Below, piece after piece: positions 61,013 through 64,000 of a stretch of 64,000 nucleotides of DNA. Every line of letters begins with the position of its first letter. The first letter of the stretch is position 1. Origin of the DNA: an uncultured Sphingomonadaceae bacterium (GTDB taxonomy: Bacteria; Pseudomonadota; Alphaproteobacteria; Sphingomonadales; Sphingomonadaceae); the NCBI GenBank assembly GCA_947497455.1, contig CANMGU010000001.1, positions 1,550,001-1,614,000 of the forward strand, given 5' to 3'. Under the pieces are notes generated by a model, which saw nothing but the letters and a program-made list of their open reading frames with translations, did no database searches and was not told the origin of the DNA. The position numbers and the translations under genes were made by a program.

Positions 61013-64000
61013 ATGAAACGACCATCTAATCTTCGCTCTAGCAAATTGGCTATAGCAACAATCATATTCGGTACGGCTGTGCCGACGCTTGCACAGACAA
61101 CAGATTCTGTCGCCGACAGCGTCATGGCCGATACAACCGGTGCGCAAGAGTTTGTACAGGCTAGCAATGATGTACGCCCAATTGTCCCCATGGGTGGTAG
61201 CATTGATCCCTTCTCAGGCAGCATCGATCCATTTTCCGGTTCGCTTGATCCGTTCAGCGGTTCGATCGATCCCTTCGCAGGCAATATCAATCCGTTTGAA
61301 GGCAATATCGACCCGTTTGCTGGCAACCTGAACCCGTTTCACGGTGAAATTCGGGCACTTTGGGGCACCATAGATCCTTTTGGCGGCAATGTGGATCCAT
61401 TCGCGGGTAATGTTGACCCCTTTGCCGGCAATGTGGACCCTTTTTATGGCAACCTTGATCCATTTGAAGGTCAGATTGATCCTCTTTCCGGCACTGTACT
61501 GCCAAGCTATATCGAGACAAACAGCTTCTGGCATAGCTTTGGTACAACCTGGAGAGAAACCAATTTACAGCTAAATGATATCGCTACAAACGGGAATACT
61601 GGTGCAAAACGAGATGTACTGGAAGCCCAAATTGATAGCTTAATCAACCAATCCAGGAATCTTTGGGGCAACGCTATCCAAGCGCGCACTGGACAATCAT
61701 TCGAAACGAGCTTCCTCAATCCATTATTCGCAAAATTCGGTATCGGCGATAACCGGGTTTGGGGCTTCCGCTCTCTCAGCCAGGCGCAACGCGCCCAACT
61801 GGTTACCGAGTGGTTTGACGGCCTGATGCAATATAGCGGTCATGATCGCGTCGACCACTGGATGAGAACCATTAACTGGACTCCAGAACTGACCAAGATT
61901 CAGGGCAGCGGCGCCGATAGTGTTATCGGCATATTGGACTCGTCCATCGTCAATGATCCGGATCTCGAGGGTAATGTTTTCCATTCCGGGGGCTATCAAG
62001 CCCATGTTGGTGGGCATGGTACTGGCGTCGCCAGTTTGCTGATTGCCGATCATGATGGCTTTGGCGTCATGGGCATTGCACCCAACGCATCGGTTGCAAC
62101 CTATAATCCGTTTGATGATACAGGCAGCGCTTCTTGGGGTGACATTCGCGATGGTATCGTCTCATTGAAGAGCGTTAATGCCAGCGTGATTAACATGTCT
62201 CTAGGTGTGTCGGGCTGGACGTTGCATCCTGAATGGAACAATGTTTTCAATGACTTAAATGTCAAAGCGGTAGCCAAAGATACGGTGTTCGTTATCGCTG
62301 CCGGAAACGACGGTATGACACAAACGCAAAACGTTGAATTTCAACGTAACTCTGACTTTGGTTTGATTGTTGTCGGAGCCGTTGATCCATTGGGTGGTAT
62401 TTCCAGTTTGTCTAATAAGCCCGGTTCCGTTTGTTTAACGGATCAGGGCAAATGTGTTGGTGACAATCACCTTAGAGACATCTTCATCGTAGCACCAGGC
62501 GAACTGATCCTCATGTCTGACGGCAATGGGGGGGTCACTCGCCGATCAGGGACATCTTTTGCCGCACCGTTGGTATCAGGCGCGATCACGTTGCTCCATG
62601 ACCGGTGGCCTTGGCTTACCCAGCATCCAGAGGAAACCGTGCGCATTATTCTCGACTCCGCACAGGATTTGGGTGCGCCAGGTGTTGATGATGTTTATGG
62701 TGTAGGACTTTTGGATGTTGAAGCATCCCAATCACCACTCAACTTTGATAACCTGAGTTTTTATGAACATCGTGGCGGCCAGAGAGTTCAGCGAAGGGCT
62801 GTTGATTTACAACAAAATGGAGTCGGCGCAACATGGAATGCTGAAGGTGTTTTCCTGACAATGTTCGAGAAAATCGGTGATACTCACCGTGATTTCGTAG
62901 TGCCGTTTTCCAGCCAGCTTATTGGCCAGAAATCAAACGTCACAGGTTCAAATGAATATTTCCAATCCTACATCAGCCAGCGGTTCGTCGATTGGTCCAC
63001 CAACATTGCAGCAACCAATGCAACCGGCGGATTTACAGACATCGCAAGCTATGCAAGCCCGAAACGCGAAGGTTGGAACTTTGCAGTCTCGGCTGCCAAT
63101 CCGACTGCTTACTTGCGTAATGGCCGTCAGGGCGAAGTCCCGCACAGCGCTGTAAAGTTCGGTGATGCTGCCGGTAAATTCTCGTTCAATGCGGGCTATG
63201 GCCAAGGTGCCATTGCATTGCTTGGCCAGAATTCTTTCGGGCTTACGTCCGATTATGATACGGACACGGGCGGTTTGAACCCGGTATTGGGCCTCGCTTC
63301 GGGTGGCGGGTTTATGGACGCTGAGTTTGCGGTTTCCAAAAACACAAAAATCGCCTTTGGCCTGACCAGTCGCCGACTTGATCATTCGGAAAACCTCGCA
63401 CTGACCGAGGCAGAACGTGGCCAATTGCGCGGCGCTAAAGACTATCAGGCCAGCGCATTCAACCTGCGTATGACCCACAAGCCGCTAAAAGCTGCGACTG
63501 TAAGTGTAAGCTTTGCAACGCTGAATGAAAAAGACGGCTTGCTCGGCGTACAATCTGCGCTGGACAACGATCTTCGTCATGGATCAACGAGTAGAACCAT
63601 GACCGTCGGTGCGAGTTTTGATTTGCCGCACGGTATCAATATAGCGGCCTCTGCAACCGCGGCGCTCACCAAGTCAAATGGTGGTGCCGATCAAAACCTG
63701 CGGACCAGTGGGAATGTAAGAAGCTCAGCCTATGCGTTCTCGATCGGCAAACAGGGATTGATGCGCAAAGATGACCGTTTACGCTTATCTTTCACGCAGC
63801 CTCTGCATGTCGAAAACGGCACATTGGAATATAGCGCAGTTGAGGTAATTGATCGATCGACCGGCGAAATCGGGAATGTGACCCGTGATTTCCGTATCAC
63901 GGATCAAAGCCGCCGCTTTACTGGCGAGTTCCTCTACGCCACTCCGATAAAAGGTGGCGGTGAACTCTCCTTCTTTGGACGCGCTCAATATGATGCAAAT
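61013..64000 (+). CDS. Subtilisin-family (S8) autotransporter with heptapeptide repeats, 3' end beyond window
   Basis: 996 residues visible, no stop before the window end. GGGGAAAAA precedes the ATG. Signal peptide (cleavage after TLAQ or VPTLA), then residues 62-166 made of 15 tandem GxIDPFx units, a helical linker, and a peptidase S8 domain with Asp309 in IGILDSSIVND, His335 in GGHGTGVASLL, oxyanion Asn in IAAGNDG and Ser515 in GTSFAAPLVSGAI. From about residue 580 on, alternating strands in the style of an autotransporter barrel run to the window edge. Probably surface-exposed or secreted protease; the repeat may space the protease from the wall or bind a partner. Confidence 0.88.
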   Translation, partial: MKRPSNLRSSKLAIATIIFGTAVPTLAQTTDSVADSVMADTTGAQEFVQASNDVRPIVPMGGSIDPFSGSIDPFSGSLDPFSGSIDPFAGNINPFEGNIDPFAGNLNPFHGEIRALWGTIDPFGGNVDPFAGNVDPFAGNVDPFYGNLDPFEGQIDPLSGTVLPSYIETNSFWHSFGTTWRETNLQLNDIATNGNTGAKRDVLEAQIDSLINQSRNLWGNAIQARTGQSFETSFLNPLFAKFGIGDNRVWGFRSLSQAQRAQLVTEWFDGLMQYSGHDRVDHWMRTINWTPELTKIQGSGADSVIGILDSSIVNDPDLEGNVFHSGGYQAHVGGHGTGVASLLIADHDGFGVMGIAPNASVATYNPFDDTGSASWGDIRDGIVSLKSVNASVINMSLGVSGWTLHPEWNNVFNDLNVKAVAKDTVFVIAAGNDGMTQTQNVEFQRNSDFGLIVVGAVDPLGGISSLSNKPGSVCLTDQGKCVGDNHLRDIFIVAPGELILMSDGNGGVTRRSGTSFAAPLVSGAITLLHDRWPWLTQHPEETVRIILDSAQDLGAPGVDDVYGVGLLDVEASQSPLNFDNLSFYEHRGGQRVQRRAVDLQQNGVGATWNAEGVFLTMFEKIGDTHRDFVVPFSSQLIGQKSNVTGSNEYFQSYISQRFVDWSTNIAATNATGGFTDIASYASPKREGWNFAVSAANPTAYLRNGRQGEVPHSAVKFGDAAGKFSFNAGYGQGAIALLGQNSFGLTSDYDTDTGGLNPVLGLASGGGFMDAEFAVSKNTKIAFGLTSRRLDHSENLALTEAERGQLRGAKDYQASAFNLRMTHKPLKAATVSVSFATLNEKDGLLGVQSALDNDLRHGSTSRTMTVGASFDLPHGINIAASATAALTKSNGGADQNLRTSGNVRSSAYAFSIGKQGLMRKDDRLRLSFTQPLHVENGTLEYSAVEVIDRSTGEIGNVTRDFRITDQSRRFTGEFLYATPIKGGGELSFFGRAQYDAN
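61196..61510 (+). repeat. Fifteen tandem 21-bp repeats encoding GxIDPFx
   Basis: Each unit of 21 bp encodes G-[SNETQ]-[IVL]-[DN]-P-F-x. Units 8 (GEIRALW) and 15 (GTVLPSY) are degenerate and unit 14 has PL for PF. The DNA differs between copies, so it is an old expansion kept by protein-level selection, not a recent slippage tract. Confidence 0.9.

Noticed and set aside
61196-61510. CRISPR array
   Set aside because: Repeat period is 21 bp with no spacers, and it is in frame inside a protease gene.

Overview
The window looks like a chromosomal segment of an alphaproteobacterium of the order Sphingomonadales, probably a marine Sphingorhabdus/Parasphingorhabdus-like strain. The reasons are the zapA - 6S RNA - 5-FTHF cyclo-ligase order, a perfect CtrA box, a sphingomonad-type palindromic repeat, DUF2842, moderate GC, and the style of the proteins. 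This assignment is inference, since no rRNA or other phylogenetic marker is present. There is no IS element, prophage or CRISPR array.

Layout. (1) 1-11,444, minus strand: the respiratory complex I operon nuoABCDEFGHIJKL, with nuoL cut by the window edge. Five small non-canonical genes sit inside it, fused to the nuo genes by 1-8 nt overlaps or a 1 nt gap. (2) 11.5-13.1 kb: an inositol-phosphatase-family gene and efp, then two small paralogous genes of unknown function (13.1-13.8 kb). (3) 13.8-20.75 kb, minus strand: a central carbon operon read as tkt, gap, pgk, GNAT, class I aldolase, O-methyltransferase, thiE. (4) 20.9-22.65 kb: a small coiled-coil gene, zapA, 6S RNA, 5-formyl-THF cyclo-ligase, DUF2842 and tRNA-Asp. 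(5) 22.65-30.9 kb: a four-gene secreted/outer-membrane cluster ending in a 1699-residue DUF11/SdrB-like/beta-strand protein, preceded by a perfect CtrA site and interrupted by intercistronic hairpins. (6) 30.9-34.6 kb, minus strand: the E2, E1-beta and E1-alpha subunits of a branched-chain 2-oxoacid dehydrogenase; E3 is not here. (7) 34.7-40.5 kb: a trypsin-fold autotransporter, thyA, a possible DNA-binding protein and the Lrp-family regulator putR, which is divergent from (8) putA at 40.6-44.4 kb.

(9) 44.5-50.2 kb: a signalling locus of a REC-PAS-GGDEF-EAL protein, an RpfC-like hybrid kinase and, convergently, an RpfF-like DSF synthase. This is a candidate diffusible-fatty-acid quorum-sensing system in which the usual HD-GYP output protein (RpfG) is replaced by a GGDEF-EAL protein. 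(10) 50.5-60.7 kb, minus strand: a neutral-lipid operon read as HAD-PlsC fusion, PlsB, WS/DGAT, patatin lipase, monoglyceride-lipase-like hydrolase, alpha/beta hydrolase and gpsA. It holds glycerol-3-phosphate supply, acylation to storage lipid, and lipolysis in one run. (11) 61.0-64.0 kb: a subtilisin-family autotransporter carrying 15 tandem GxIDPFx heptapeptides and truncated by the window end.

The strongest candidates for something new are the DSF/c-di-GMP locus, the CtrA-box-linked surface protein cluster, the accessory genes built into complex I, and the complete storage-lipid operon.
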